From: Membranipora membranacea | Lineage: Eukaryota; Bryozoa; Gymnolaemata; Cheilostomatida; Membraniporidae | Length of the DNA stretch: 64,000 bases | Direction: 5' to 3' | Assembly (NCBI GenBank): GCA_914767715.1 | Contig: OU612067.1 | Span: 24,278,162 to 24,342,161 of the forward strand | Shown here: positions 14,811 to 30,400 of the stretch, piece by piece | How positions within the stretch are numbered: position 1 is the first letter of the stretch | Layout: every line of letters starts with the position of its first letter | Notes under the pieces: model-generated | Seen by the model: only the letters and a program-made list of their open reading frames with translations | Databases searched by the model: none | What the model was told of the DNA's origin: nothing | Made by a program: the position numbers and the translations under genes

Positions 14811-17800
14811 TCAAGTCAGCTTAATTACCGCCCTATTAATCCGAGGATTCCAATATTCTGGATTTTGAATGAGGCCGATAAGAGCTTGAACTGGTTGGAG
14901 TTTGATAAAGATTCGAGAGAGTTTTAATTTTTGATGTTGCCATATGGCATGTTTTTTTTTAGCAAAAGTGACCCTAATTAAAACGGACTCTGACGGAGAA
15001 TGAAAAGCCGCAGAGGCAAACGGTTTGCTGATTCGAGATAAGCAGGAGTTGCTCCTCCTCATGAGGTGAGTTAGAAGCAAATCTATTTTTTTATCTGAGC
15101 GAAAAAAAAGCGTGATACCCACCCTTGGTATTATTTTGAAAATTTCAAGTCAGCTTAATTACCGCCCTATTAATCCGAGGATTCCAATATTCTGGATTTT
15201 GAATGAGGCCGATAAGAGCTTGAACTGGTTGGAGTTTGATAAAGATTCGAGAGAGTTTTAATTTTTGATGTTGCGGTATGGCATGTTTTTTTTTAGCAAA
15301 AGTGACCCTAATTAAAACGGACGCTGACGAAGAATGAAAAGCCGCAGAGGAAAACGGTTTGCTGATTCGAGATAAGCAGGAGTTGCTCCTCCTCATGAGG
15401 TGAGTTAGAAGCAAATCTATTTTTTGATCTGAGCGAAAAAAAAGCGTGATACCCACCCTTGGTATTATTTTGAAAATTTCATGTCAGCTTAATTACCGCC
15501 CTATTAATCCGAGGATTCCAATATTCTGGATTTTGAATAAGGCCGATAAGAGCTTGAACTGGTTGGAGTTTGATAAAGATTCGAGAGAGTTTTAATTTTT
15601 GATGTTGCCGTATGGCATGTTTTTTTTTAGCAAAAGTGACCCTAAAACGGACGCTGACGGAGAATGAAAAGCCGCAGAGGCAAACGGTTTGCTGATTCGA
15701 GATAAGCAGGAGTTGCTCCTCCTCATGAGGTGAGTTAGAAGCAAATCTATATTTTGATCTGAGCGAAAAAAAAGCGTGATACCCACCCTTGGTATTATCT
15801 TGAAAATTTTAAGTCAGCTTAATTACCGCCCTATTAATCCGAGGATTCCAATATTCTGGATTTTGAATAAGGCCGATAAGAGCTTGAACTGGTTGGAGTT
15901 TGATAAAGATTCGAGAGAGTTTTAATTTTTGATGTTGCCGTATGGCATGTTTTTTTTTAGCAAAAGTGACCCTAATCAAAACGGACGCTGACGGAGAATG
16001 AAAAGCCGCAGAGGAAAACGGTTTGCTGATTCGAGATAAGCAGGAGTTGCTCCTCCTCATGAGGTGAGTTAGAAGCAAATCTATTTTTTGATTTGAGCGA
16101 AAAAAAAGCGTGATACCCACCCTTGGTATTATTTTGAAAATTTCATGTCAGCTTAATTACCGCCCTATTAATCCGAGCATTCCAATATTCTGGATTTTGA
16201 AAAAGGCCGATCAGAGCTTGAACTGGGCGGAGTTTGATAAAGATTCGAGAGAGTTTTAATTTTTGATGTTGCCGTATGGCATGTTTTTTTTTAGCAAAAG
16301 TGACCCTAATTAAAACGGACGCTGACGGAGAATGAAAAGCCGCAGAGGCAAACGGTTTGCTGATTCGAGATAAGCAGGAGTTGCTCCTCCCCATGAGGTG
16401 AGTTAGAAGCAAATCTATTTTTTGATCTGAGCGAAAAAAAAGCGTGATACCCACCCTTGGTATTATTTTGAAAATTTCAAGTCAGCTTAATTACCGCCCT
16501 ATTAATCCCAGGATTCTAATATTCTGGATTTTGAATGAGGCCGATCAGAGCTTGAACTGGTTGGAGTTTGATAAAGATTCGAGAGAGTTTTAATTTTTGA
16601 TGTTGCCGTATGGCATGTTTTTTTTTAGCAAAAGTGACCCTAATCAAAACGGACGCTGACGGAGAATGAAAAGCCGCAGAGGAAAACGGTTTGCTGATTC
16701 GAGATAAGCAGGAGTTGCTCCTCCTCATGAGGTGAGTTAGAAGCAAATCTATTTTTTGATCTGAGCGAAAAAAAAGCGTGATACCCACCCTTGGTATTAT
16801 TTTGAAAATTTCATGTCAGCTTAATTACCGCCCTATTAATCCGAGCATTCCAATATTCTGGATTTTGAAAAAGGCCGATCAGAGCTTGAACTGGTTGGAG
16901 TTTGATAAAGATTCGAGAGAGTTTTAATTTTTGATGTTGCCGTATGGCATGTTTTTTTTTAGCGAAAGTGACCCTAATTAAAACGGACGCTGACGGAGAA
17001 TGAAAAGCCGCAGAGGCAAACGGTTTGCTGATTCGAGATAAGCAGGAGTTGCTCCTCCCCATGAGGTGAGTTAGAAGCAAATCTATTTTTTGATCTGAGC
17101 GAAAAAAAAGCGTGATACCCACCCTTGGTATTATTTTGAAAATTTCAAGTCAGCTTAATTACCGCCCTATTAATCCGAGGATTCCAATCTTCTGGATTTT
17201 GAATAAGGCCGATAAGAGCTTGAACTGATTGGAGTTTGATAAAGATTCGAGAGAGTTTTAATTTTTGATGTTGCCGTATGGCATGTTTTTTTTTAGCAAA
17301 AGTGACCCTAATTAAAACGGACGCTGACGAAGAATGAAAAGCCGCAGAGGCAAACGGTTTGCTGATTCGAGATAAGCAGGAGTTGCTCCTCCTCATGAGG
17401 TGAGTTAGAAGCAAATCTCTTTTTTGATCTGAGCGAAAAAAAGCGTGATACCCACCCTTGGTATTATTTTGAAAATTTCAAGTCAGCTTAATTACCGCCC
17501 TATTAATCCGAGGATTCCAATATTCTGGATTTTGAATAAGGCCGATAAGAGCTTGAACTGGTTGGAGTTTGATGAAGATTCGAGAGAGTTTTAATTTTTG
17601 ATGTTGCCGTATGGCATGTTTTTTTTTAGCAAAAGTGACCCTAATTAAAATGGACGCTGACGGAGAATGAAAAGCCGCAGAGGCAAACGGTTTGCTGATT
17701 CGAGATAAGCAGGAGTTGCTCCTCCTCATGAGGTGAGTTAGAAGCAAATCTATTTTTTGATCTGAGCGAAAAAAAAGCGTGATACCCACCCTTGGTATTA

Positions 17801-20800
17801 TTTTGAAAATTTCATGTCAGTTTAATTACCGCCCTATCAATCCGAGGATTCCAATATTCTGGATTTTGAATAAGGCCGATAAGAGCTTGAACTGGTTGGA
17901 GTTTGATAAAGATTCGAGAGAGTTTTAATTTTTGATGTTGCCGTATGGCATGTTTTTTTTTAGCAAAAGTGACCCCAATTAAAACGGACGCTGACGGAGA
18001 ATGAAAAGCCGCAGAGGCAAACGGTTTGCTGATTCGAGATAAGCAGGAGTTGCTCCTCCTCATGAGGTGAGTTAGAAGCAAATCTATTTTTTGATCTGAG
18101 CGAAAAAAAAGTGTGATACCCACCCTTGGTATTATTTTGAAAATTTCAAGTCAGCTTAATTACCGCCCTATTAATCCGAGGATTCCAATATTCTGGATTT
18201 TGAATAAGGCCGATAAGAGCTTGAACTGGTTGGAGTTTGATAAAGATTCGAGAGAGTTTTAATTTTTGATGTTGCCGAATTGCATGTTTTTTTTTAGCAA
18301 AAGTGACCCTAATTAAAACGGACGCTGATGGAGAATGAAAAGCCGCAGAGGCAAACGGTTTGCTGATTCGAGATAAGCAGAAGTTGCTCCTCCTCATGAG
18401 GTGAGTTAGAAGCAAATCTATTTTTTGATCTGAGAGAAAAAAAAGCGTGATACCCACCCTTGGTATTATTTTGAAAATTTCAATTCAGCTTAATTACCGC
18501 CCTATTAATCCGAGGATTCCAATATTCTGGATTTTGAATAAGGCCGATAAGAGCTTGAACTGGTTGGAGTTTGATAAAGAAACGAGAGAGTTTTAATTTT
18601 TGATGTTGCCGTATGGCATGTTTTTTTTTAGCAAAAGTGACCCTAATTAAAACGGACGCTGACGGAGAATGAAAAGACGCAGAGGCAAACGGTTTGCTGA
18701 TTCGAGATAAGCAGGAGTTGCTCCTCCTCATGAGGTGAGTTAGAAGCAAATCTATTTTTTGATCTGAGCGAAAAAAAAACGTGATACCCACCCTTGGTAT
18801 TATTTTGAAAATTTCAAGTCAGCTTAATTACCGCCCTATTAATCCGAGGATTCCAATATTCTGGATTTTGATTGAGGCCGATAAGAGCTTGAACTGGTTG
18901 GAGTTTGATAAAGATTCGAGAGAGTTTTAATTTTTGATGTTGCCGTATGGCATGTTTTTTTTTAGCAAAAGTGACCCTAATTAAAACGGACGCTGACGGA
19001 GAATGAAAAGCCGCAGAGGAAAACGGTTTGCTGATTCGAGATAAGCAGGAGTTGCTCCTCCTCATGAGGTGAGTTAGAAGCAAATCTATTTTTTGATCTG
19101 AGCGAAAAAAAAGCGTGATACCCACCCTTGGTATTATTTTGAAAATTTCAAGTCAGCTTAATTACCGCCCTATTAATCCGAGGATTCCAATATTCTGGAT
19201 TTTGAATAAGGCCGATAAGAGCTTGAACTGGTTGGAGTTTGATAAAGATTCGAGAGAGTTTTAATTTTTGATGTTGCCGTATGGCATGTTTTTTTTTAGC
19301 AAAAGTGACCCTAATTAAAACGGACGCTGACGGAGAATGAAAAGCCGCAGAGGCAAACGGTTTGCTGATTCGAGATAAGCAGGAGTTGCTCCTCCTCATG
19401 AGGTGAGTTAGAAGCAAATCTATTTTTTGATCTGAGCGAAAAAAAAACGTGATACCCACCCTTGGTATTATTTTGAAAATTTCAAGTCAGCTTACTTACC
19501 GCCCTATTAATCCGAGGATTCCAATATTCTGGATTTTGATTAAGGCTGATAAGAGCTTGAACTGGTTGGAGTTTGATAAAGATTCGAGAGAGTTTTAATT
19601 TTTGATGTTGCCGTATGGCATGTTTTTTTTTAGCAAAAGTGACCCTAATTAAAACGGACGCTGACGGAGAATGAAAAGCCGCAGAGGCAAACGGTTTGCT
19701 GATTCGAGATAAGCAGGAGTTGCTCCTCCTCATGAGGTGAGTTAGAAGCAAATCTATTTTTTGATCTGAGCGAAAAAAAAGCGTGATACCCACCCTTGGT
19801 ATTATTTTGAAAATTTCATGTCAGCTTAATTACCGCCCTATTAATCCGAGGATTCCAATATTCTGGATTTTGAATAAGGCCGATCAGAGCTTGAACTGGT
19901 TGGAGTTTGATAAAGATTCGAGAGAGTTTTAATTTTTGATGTTGCCGTATGGCATGTTTTTTTTTAGCAAAAGTGACCCTAATTAAAACGGACGCTGACG
20001 GAGAATGAAAAGCCGCAGAGGCAAACGGTTTGCTGATTCGAGATAAGCAGGAGTTGCTCCTCCTCATGAGGTGAGTTAGAAGCAAATCTATTTTTTGATC
20101 TGAGCGAAAAAAAAGCGTGATACCCACCCTTGGTATTATTTTGAAAATTTCAAGTCAGCTTAATTACCGCCCTATTAATCCGAGGATTCCAATATTCTGG
20201 ATTTTGAATAAGGCCGATAAGAGCTTGAACTGGTTGGAGTTTGATAAAGATTCGAGAGAGTTTTAATTTTTGATGTTGCCGTATGGCATGTTTTTTTTTA
20301 GCAAAAGTGACCCTAATTAAAACGGACGCTGACGGAGAATGAAAAGCCGCAGAGGCAAACGGTTTGCTGATTCGAGATAAGCAGGAGTTGCTCCTCCTCA
20401 TGAGGTGAGTTAGAAGCAAATCTATTTTTTGATCTGAGCGAAAAAAAAGCGTGATACCCACCCTTGGTATTATTTTGAAAATTTCAAGTCAGCTTAATTA
20501 CCGCCCTATTAATCCGAGGATTCCAATATTCTGGATTTTGAATAAGGCCGATAAGAGCTTGAACTGGTTGGAGTTTGATAAAGATTCGAGAGAGTTTTAA
20601 TTTTTGATGTTGCCGTATGGCATGTTTTTTTTTAGCAAAAGTTACCCTAATTAAAACGGACGCTGACGGAGAATGAAAAGCCGCAGAGGCAAACGGTTTG
20701 CTGATTCGAGATAAGCAGGAGTTGCTCCTCCTCATGAGGTGAGTTAGAAGCAAATCTATTTTTTGATCTGAGCGAAAAAAAAACGTGATACCCACCCTTG

Positions 20801-21459
20801 GTATTATTTTGAAAATTTCAAGTCAGCTTAATTACCGCCCTATTAATCCGAGGATTCCAATATTCTGGATTTTGATTAAGGCTGATAAGAGCTTGAACTG
20901 GTTGGAGTTTGATAAAGATTCGAGAGAGTTTTAATTTTTGATGTTGCCGTATGGCATGTTTTTTTTTAGCAAAAGTGACCCTAATTAAAACGGACGCTGA
21001 CGGAGAATGAAAAGCCGCAGAGGCAAACGGTTTGCTGATTCGAGATAAGCAGGAGTTGCTCCAGCTCATGAGGTGAGTTAGAAGCAAATCTATTTTTTGA
21101 TCTGAGCGAAAAAAAAACGTGATACCCACCCTTGGTATTATTTTGAAAATTTCAAGTCAGCTTAATTACCGCCCTATTAATCCGAGGATTCCAATATTCT
21201 GGATTTTGAATAAGGCCGATAAGAGCTTGAACTGGTTGGAGTTTGATAAAGATTCGAGAGAGTTTTAATTTTTGATGTTGCCGTATGGCATGTTTTTTTT
21301 TAGCAAAAGTGACCCTAATTAAAACGGACGCTGACGGAGAATGAAAAGCCGCAGAGGCAAACGGTTTGCTGATTCGAGATAAGCAGGAGTTGCTCCTCCT
21401 CATGAGGTGAGTTAGAAGCAAATCTATTTTTTGATCTGAGCGAAAAAAAAGCGTGATAC

Positions 21460-24400
21460 CCACCCTTGGTATTATTTTGAAAATTTCAAGTCAGCTTAAT
21501 TACCGCCCTATTAATCCGAGGATTCCAATATTCTGGATTTTGAATAAGGCCGATAAGAGCTTGAACTGGTTGGAGTTTGATAAAGATTCGAGAGAGTTTT
21601 AATTTTTGATGTTGCCGTATGGCATGTTTTTTTTTAGCAAAAGTGACCCTAATTAAAACGGACGCTGACGGAGAATGAAAAGCCGCAGAGGCAAACGGTT
21701 TGCTGATTCGAGATAAGCAGGAGTTGCTCCTCCTCATGAGGTGAGTTAGAAGCAAATCTATTTTTTGATCTGAGCGAAAAAAAAACGTGATACCCACCCT
21801 TGGTATTATTTTGAAAATTTCAAGTCAGCTTAATTACCGCCCTATTAATCCGAGGATTCCAATATTCTGGATTTTGATTAAGGCTGATAAGAGCTTGAAC
21901 TGGTTGGAGTTTGATAAAGATTCGAGAGAGTTTTAATTTTTGATGTTGCCGTATGGCATGTTTTTTTTTAGCAAAAGTGACCCTAATTAAAACGGACGCT
22001 GACGGAGAATGAAAAGCCGCAGAGGAAAACGGTTTGCTGATTCGAGATAAGCAGGAGTTGCTCCTCCTCATGAGGTGAGTTAGAAGCAAATCTATTTTTT
22101 GATCTGAGCGAAAAAAAAGCGTGATACCCACCCTTGGTATTATTTTGAAAATTTCAAGTCACCTTAATTACCGCCCTATTAATCCGAGGATTCCAATATT
22201 CTGGATTTTGAATAAGGCCGATAAGAGCTTGAACTGATAGGAGTTTGATAAAGATTCGAGAGAGTTTTAATTTTTGATGTTGCCGTATGGCATGTTTTTT
22301 TTTAGCAAAAGTGACCCTAATTAAAACGGACGCTGACGAAGAATGAAAAGCCGCAGAGGCAAACGGTTTGCTGATTCGAGATAAGCAGGAGTTGCTCCTC
22401 CTCATGAGGTGAGTAAGAAGCAAATCTATTTTTTGATCTGAGCGAAAAAAAAGCGTGATACCCACCCTTGGTATTATTTTGAAAATTTCAAGTCAGCTTA
22501 ATTACCGCCCTATTAATCCGAGGATCCCAATATTCTGGATTTTGAATAAGGCCGATAAGAGCTTGAACTGGTTGGAGTTTGATAAAGATTCGAGAGAGTT
22601 TTAATTTTTGATGTTGCCGTATGGCATGTTTTTTTTTAGCAAAAGTGACCCTAATTAAAACGGACGCTGACGGAGAATGAAAAGCCACAGAGGCAAACGG
22701 TTTGCTGATTCGAGATAAGCAGGAGTTGCTCCAGCTCATGAGGTGAGTTAGAAGCAAATCTATTTTTTGATCTGAGCGAAAAAAAAACGTGATACCCACC
22801 CTTGGTATTATTTTGAAAATTTCAAGTCAGCTTAATTACCGCCCTATTAATCCGAGGATTCCAATATTCTGGATTTTGATTAAGGCCGATAAGAGCTTGA
22901 ACTGGTTGGAGTTTGATAAAGATTCGAGAGAGTTTTAATTTTTGATGTTGCCGTATGGCATGTTTTTTTTTAGCAAAAGTGACCCTAATTAAAACGGACG
23001 CTGACGGAGAATGAAAAGCCGCAGAGGCAAACGGTTTGCTGATTCGAGATAAGCAGGAGTTGCTCCTCCTCATGAGGTGAGTTAGAAGCAAATCTGTTTT
23101 TTGATCTGAGCGAAAAAAAAGCGTGATACCCACCCTTGGTATTATTTTGAAAATTTCAAGTCAGCTTAATTACCGCCCTATTTATCCGAGGATTCCAATA
23201 TTCTGGATTTTGAATTAGGCCGATAAGAGCTTGAACTGGTTGGAGTTTGATATAGATTCGAGAAAGTTTTAATTTTTGATGTTGCCGTATGGCATGTTTT
23301 TTTTTAGCAAAAGTGACCCTAATTAAAACGGACGCTGACGGAGAATGAAAAGCCGCAGAGGCAAACGGTTTGCTGATTCGAGATAAGCAGGAGTTGCTCC
23401 TCCTCATGAGGTGAGTTAGAAGCAAATCTATTTTTTGATCTGAGCGAAAAAAAAGCGTGATACCCACCCTTGGTATTATTTTGAAAATTTCAAGTCAGCT
23501 TAATTACCGCCCTATTAATCCGAGGATTCCAATATTCTGGATTTTGAATAAGGCCGATAAGAGCTTGAACTGGTTGGAGTTTGATAAAGATTCGAGAGAG
23601 TTTTAATTTTTGATGTTGCCGTATGGCATGTTTTTTTTTAGCAAAAGTTACCCTAATTAAAACGGACGCTGACGGAGAATGAAAAGCCGCAGAGGCAAAC
23701 GGTTTGCTGATTCGAGATAAGCAGGAGTTGCTCCTCCTCATGAGGTGAGTTAGAAGCAAATCTATTTTTTGATCTGAGCGAAAAAAAAACGTGATACCCA
23801 CCCTTGGTATTATTTTGAAAATTTCAAGTCAGCTTAATTACCGCCCTATTAATCCGAGGATTCCAATATTCTGGATTTTGATTAAGGCTGATAAGAGCTT
23901 GAACTGGTTGGAGTTTGATAAAGATTCGAGAGAGTTTTAATTTTTGATGTTGCCGTATGGCATGTTTTTTTTTAGCAAAAGTGACCCTAATTAAAACGGA
24001 CGCTGACGGAGAATGAAAAGCCGCAGAGGAAAACGGTTTGCTGATTCGAGATAAGCAGGAGTTGCTCCTCCTCATGAGGTGAGTTAGAAGCAAATCTATT
24101 TTTTGATCTGAGCGAAAAAAAAGCGTGATACCCACCCTTGGTATTATTTTGAAAATTTCAAGTCACCTTAATTACCGCCCTATTAATCCGAGGATTCCAA
24201 TATTCTGGATTTTGAATAAGGCCGATAAGAGCTTGAACTGATTGGAGTTTGATAAAGATTCGAGAGAGTTTTAATTTTTGATGTTGCCGTATGGCATGTT
24301 TTTTTTTAGCAAAAGTGACCCTAATTAAAACGGACGCTGACGGAGAATGAAAAGCCGCAGAGGAAAACGGTTTGCTGATTCGAGATAAGCAGGAGTTGCT

Positions 24401-27400
24401 CCTCCTCATGAGGTGAGTTAGAAGCAAATCTATTTTTTGATCTGAGCGAAAAAAAAGCGTGATACCCACCCTTGGTATTATTTTGAAAATTTCAAGTCAC
24501 CTTAATTACCGCCCTATTAATCCGAGGATTCCAATATTCTGGATTTTGAATAAGGCCGATAAGAGCTTGAACTGATTGGAGTTTGATAAAGATTCGAGAG
24601 AGTTTTAATTTTTGATGTTGCCGTATGGCATGTTTTTTTTTAGCAAAAGTGACCCTAATTAAAACGGACGCTGACGGAGAATGAAAAGCCGCAGAGGCAA
24701 ACGGTTTGCTGATTCGAGATAAGCAGGAGTTGCTCCTCCTCATGAGGTGAGTTAGAAGCAAATCTGTTTTTTGATCTGAGCGAAAAAAAAGCGTGATACC
24801 CACCCTTGGTATTATTTTGAAAATTTCAAGTCACCTTAATTACCGCCCTATTAATCCGAGGATTCCAATATTCTGGATTTTGAATAAGGCCGATAAGAGC
24901 TTGAACTGGTTGGAGTTTGATAAAGATTCGAGAGAGTTTTAATTTTTGATGTTGCCGTATGGCATGTTTTTTTTTAGCAAAATTGACCCTAATTAAAACG
25001 GACGCTGACGGAGAATGAAAAGCCGCAGAGGCAAACGGTTTGCTGATTCGAGATAAGCAGGAGTTGCTCCTCCTCATGAGGTGAGTTAGAAGCAAATCTA
25101 TATTTTGATCTGAGCGAAAAAAAAGCGTGATACCCACCCTTGGTATTATTTTGAAAATTTCAAGTCAGCTTAATTACCGCCCTATTAATCCGAGGATTCC
25201 ATTATTCTGGATTTTGAATGAGGCCGATAAGAGCTTGAACTGGTTGGAGTTTGATAAAGATTCGAGAGAGTTTTAATTTTTGATGTTGCCGTATGGCATG
25301 TTTTTTTTTAGCAAAAGTGACCCTAATTAAAACGGACGCTGACGGAGAATGAAAAGCCGCAGAGGCAAACGGTTTGCTGATTCGAGATAAGCAGGAGTTG
25401 CTCCAGCTCATGAGGTGAGTTAGAAGCAAATCTATTTTTTGATCTGAGCGAAAAAAAAACGTGATACCCACCCTTGGTATTATTTTGAAAATTTCAAGTC
25501 AGCTTAATTACCGCCCTATTAATCCGAGGATTCCAATATTCTGGATTTTGAATAAGGCCGATAAGAGCTTGAACTGGTTGGAGTTTGATAAAGATTCGAG
25601 AGAGTTTTAATTTTTGATGTTGCCGTATGGCATGTTTTTTTTTAGCAAAAGTGACCCTAATTAAAACGGATGCTGACGGAGAATGAAAAGCCGCAGAGGA
25701 AAACGGTTTGCTGATTCGAGATAAGCAGGAGTTGCTCCTCCTCATGAGGTGAGTTAGAAGCAAATCTATTTTTTGATCTGAGCGAAAAAAAAGCGTGATA
25801 CCCACCCTTGGTATTATTTTGAAAATTTCAAGTCAGCTTAATTACCGCCCTATTAATCCGAGGATTCCAATATTCTGGATTTTGAATAAGGCCGATAAGA
25901 GCTTGAACTGGTTGGAGTTTGATAAAGATTCGAGAGAGTTTTAATTTTTGATGTTGCCGTATGGCATGTTTTTTTTTAGCAAAAGTGACCATAATTAAAA
26001 CGGACGCTGACGGAGAATGAAAAGCCGCAGAGGCAAACGGTTTGCTGATTCGAGATAAGCAGGAGTTGCTCCTCCTCATGAGGTGAGTTAGAAGCAAATC
26101 TATTTTTTGATCTGAGCGAAAAAAAAACGTGATACCCACCCTTGGTATTATTTTGAAAATTTCAAGTCAGCTTACTTACCGCCCTATTAATCCGAGGATT
26201 CCAATATTCTGGATTTTGAATAAGGCCGATAAGAGCTTGAACTGGTTGGAGTTTGATAAAGATTCGAGAGAGTTTTAATTTTTGATGTTGCCGTATGGCA
26301 TGTTTTTTTTTAGCAAAAGTGACCCTAATTAAAACGGACGCTGACGGAGAATGAAAAGCCGCAGAGGAAAACGGTTTGCTGATTCGAGATAAGCAGGAGT
26401 TGCTCCTCCTCATGAGGTGAGTTAGAAGCAAATCTATTTTTTGATCTGAGCGAAAAAAAAGCGTGATACCCACCCTTGGTATTATTTTGAAAATTTCAAG
26501 TCAGCTTAATTACCGCCCTATTAATCCGAGGATTCCAATATTCTGGATTTTGAATAAGGCCGATAAGAGCTTGAACTGGTTGGAGTTTGATAAAGATTCG
26601 AGAGAGTTTTAATTTTTGATGTTGCCGTATGGCATGTTTTTTTTTAGCAAAAGTGACCCTAATTAAAACGGACGCTGACGGAGAATGAAAAGCCGCAGAG
26701 GCAAACGGTTTGCTGATTCGAGATAAGCAGGAGTTGCTCCTCCTCATGAGGTGAGTTAGAAGCAAATCTATTTTTTGATCTGAGCGAAAAAAAAACGTGA
26801 TACCCACCCTTGGTATTATTTTGAAAATTTCAAGTCAGCTTAATTACCGCCCTATTAATCCGAGGATTCCAATATTCTGGATTTTGATTAAGGCTGATAT
26901 GAGCTTGAATTGGTTGGAGTTTGATAAAGATTCGAGAGAGTTTTAATTTTTGATGTTGCCGTATGGCATGTTTTTTTTTAGCAAAAGTGACCCTAATTAA
27001 AACGGACGCTGACGGAGAATGAAAAGCCGCAGAGGAAAACGGTTTGCTGATTCGAGATAAGCAGGAGTTGCTCCTCCTCATGAGGTGAGTTAGAAGCAAA
27101 TCTATTTTTTGATCTGAGCGAAAAAAAAGCGTGATACCCACCCTTGGTATTATTTTGAAAATTTCAAGTCACCTTAATTACCGCCCTATTAATCCGAGGA
27201 TTCCAATATTCTGGATTTTGAATAAGGCCGATAAGAGCTTGAACTGATAGGAGTTTGATAAAGATTCGAGAGAGTTTTAATTTTTGATGTTGCCGTATGG
27301 CATGTTTTTTTTTAGCAAAAGTGACCCTAATTAAAACGGACGCTGACGAAGAATGAAAAGCCGCAGAGGCAAACGGTTTGCTGATTCGAGATAAGCAGGA

Positions 27401-30400
27401 GTTGCTCCTCCTCATGAGGTGAGTAAGAAGCAAATCTATTTTTTGATCTGAGCGAAAAAAAAGCGTGATACCCACCCTTGGTATTATTTTGAAAATTTCA
27501 AGTCAGCTTAATTACCGCCCTATTAATCCGAGGATCCCAATATTCTGGATTTTGAATAAGGCCGATAAGAGCTTGAACTGGTTGGAGTTTGATAAAGATT
27601 CGAGAGAGTTTTAATTTTTGATGTTGCCGTATGGCATGTTTTTTTTTAGCAAAAGTGACCCTAATTAAAACGGACGCTGACGGAGAATGAAAAGCCACAG
27701 AGGCAAACGGTTTGCTGATTCGAGATAAGCAGGAGTTGCTCCAGCTCATGAGGTGAGTTAGAAGCAAATCTATTTTTTGATCTGAGCGAAAAAAAAAACG
27801 TGATACCCACCCTTGGTATTATTTTGAAAATTTCAAGTCAGCTTAATTACCGCCCTATTAATCCGAGGATTCCAATATTCTGGATTTTGATTAAGGCCGA
27901 TAAGAGCTTGAACTGGTTGGAGTTTGATAAAGATTCGAGAGAGTTTTAATTTTTGATGTTGCCGTATGGCATGTTTTTTTTTAGCAAAAGTGACCCTAAT
28001 TAAAACGGACGCTGACGGAGAATGAAAAGCCGCAGAGGCAAACGGTTTGCTGATTCGAGATAAGCAGGAGTTGCTCCTCCTCATGAGGTGAGTTAGAAGC
28101 AAATCTGTTTTTTGATCTGAGCGAAAAAAAAGCGTGATACCCACCCTTGGTATTATTTTGAAAATTTCAAGTCAGCTTAATTACCGCCCTATTTATCCGA
28201 GGATTCCAATATTCTGGATTTTGAATTAGGCCGATAAGAGCTTGAACTGGTTGGAGTTTGATAAAGATTCGAGAGAGTTTTAATTTTTGATGTTGCCGTA
28301 TGGCATGTTTTTTTTTAGCAAAAGTGAGCCTAATTAAAACGGACGCTGACGGAGAATGAAAAGCCGCAGAGGCAAACGGTTTGCTGATTCGAGATAAGCA
28401 GGAGTTGCTCCTCCTCATGAGGTGAGTTAGAAGCAAATCTATTTTTTGATCTGAGCGAAAAAAAAGCGTGATACCCACCCTTGGTATTATTTTGAAAATT
28501 TCAAGTCAGCTTAATTACCGCCCTATTAATCCGAGGATTCCAATATTCTGGATTTTGAATAAGGCCGATAAGAGCTTGAACTGGTTGGAGTTTGATAAAG
28601 ATTCGAGAGAGTTTTAATTTTTGATGTTGCCGTATGGCATGTTTTTTTTTAGCAAAAGTGACCCTAATTAAAACGGACGCTGACGGAGAATGAAAAGCCG
28701 CAGAGGAAAACGGTTTGCTGATTCGAGATAAGCAGGAGTTGCTCCTCCTCATGAGGTGAGTTAGAAGCAAATCTTTTTTTTGATCTGAGCGAAAAAAAAG
28801 CGTGATACCCACCCTTGGTATTATTATGAAAATTTCAAGTCACCTTAATTACCGCCCTATTAATCCGAGGATTCCAATATTCTGGATTTTGAATAAGGCC
28901 GATAAGAGCTTGAACTGATTGGAGTTTGATAAAGATTCGAGAGAGTTTTAATTTTTGATGTTGCCGTATGGCATGTTTTTTTTTAGCAAAAGTGACCCTA
29001 ATTAAAACGGACGCTGACGGAGAATGAAAAGCCGCAGAGGCAAACGGTTTGCTGATTCGAGATAAGCAGGAGTTGCTCCTCCTCATGAGGTGAGTTAGAA
29101 GCAAATCTGTTTTTTGATCTGAGCGAAAAAAAAGCGTGATACCCACCCTTGGTATTATTTTGAAAATTTCAAGTCACCTTAATTACCGCCCTATTAATCC
29201 GAGGATTCCAATATTCTGGATTTTGAATAAGGCCGATAAGAGCTTAAACTGGTTGGAGTTTGATAAAGATTCGAGAGAGTTTTAATTTTTGATGTTGCCG
29301 TATGGCATGTTTTTTTTTAGCAAAAGTGACCCTAATTAAAACGGACGCTGACGGAGAATGAAAAGCCGCAGAGGCAAACGGTTTGCTGATTCGAGATAAG
29401 CAGGAGTTGCTCCTCCTCATGAGGTGAGTTAGAAGCAAATCTATATTTTGATCTGAGCGAAAAAAAAGCGTGATACCCACCCTTGGTATTATTTTGAAAA
29501 TTTCAAGTCAGCTTAATTACCGCCCTATTAATCCGAGGATTCCAATATTCTGGATTTTGAATGAGGCCGATAAGAGCTTGAACTGGTTGGAGTTTGATAA
29601 AGATTCGAGAGAGTTTTAATTTTTGATGTTGCCGTATGGCATGTTTTTTTTTAGCAAAAGTGACCCTAATTAAAACGGACGCTGACGGAGAATGAAAAGC
29701 CGCAGAGGCAAACGGTTTGCTGATTCGAGATAAGCAGGAGTTGCTCCAGCTCATGAGGTGAGTTAGAAGCAAATCTATTTTTTGATCTGAGCGAAAAAAA
29801 AACGTGATACCCACCCTTGGTATTATTTTGAAAATTTCAAGTCAGCTTAATTACCGCCCTATTCATCCGAGGATTCCAATATTCTGGATTTTGAATAAGG
29901 CCGATAAGAGCTTGAACTGGTTGGAGTTTGATAAAGATTCGAGAGAGTTTTAATTTTTGATGTTGCCGTATGGCATGTTTTTTTTTAGCAAAAGTGACCC
30001 TAATTAAAACGGACGCTGACGGAGAATGAAAAGCCGCAGAGGAAAACGGTTTGCTGAGTCGAGATAAGCAGGAGTTGCTCCTCCTCATGAGGTGAGTTAG
30101 AAGCAAATCTATTTTTTGATCTGAGCGAAAAAAAAGCGTGATACCCACCCTTGGTATTATTTTGAAAATTTCAAGTCAGCTTAATTACCGCCCTATTAAT
30201 CCGAGGATTCCAATATTCTGGATTTTGAATAAGGCCGATAAGAGCTTGAACTGGTTGGAGTTTGATAAAGATTCGAGAGAGTTTTAATTTTTGATGTTGC
30301 CGTATGGCATGTTTTTTTTTAGCAAAAGTGACCCTAATTAAAACGGACGCTGACGGAGAATGAAAAGCCGCAGAGGCAAACGGTTTGCTGATTCGAGATA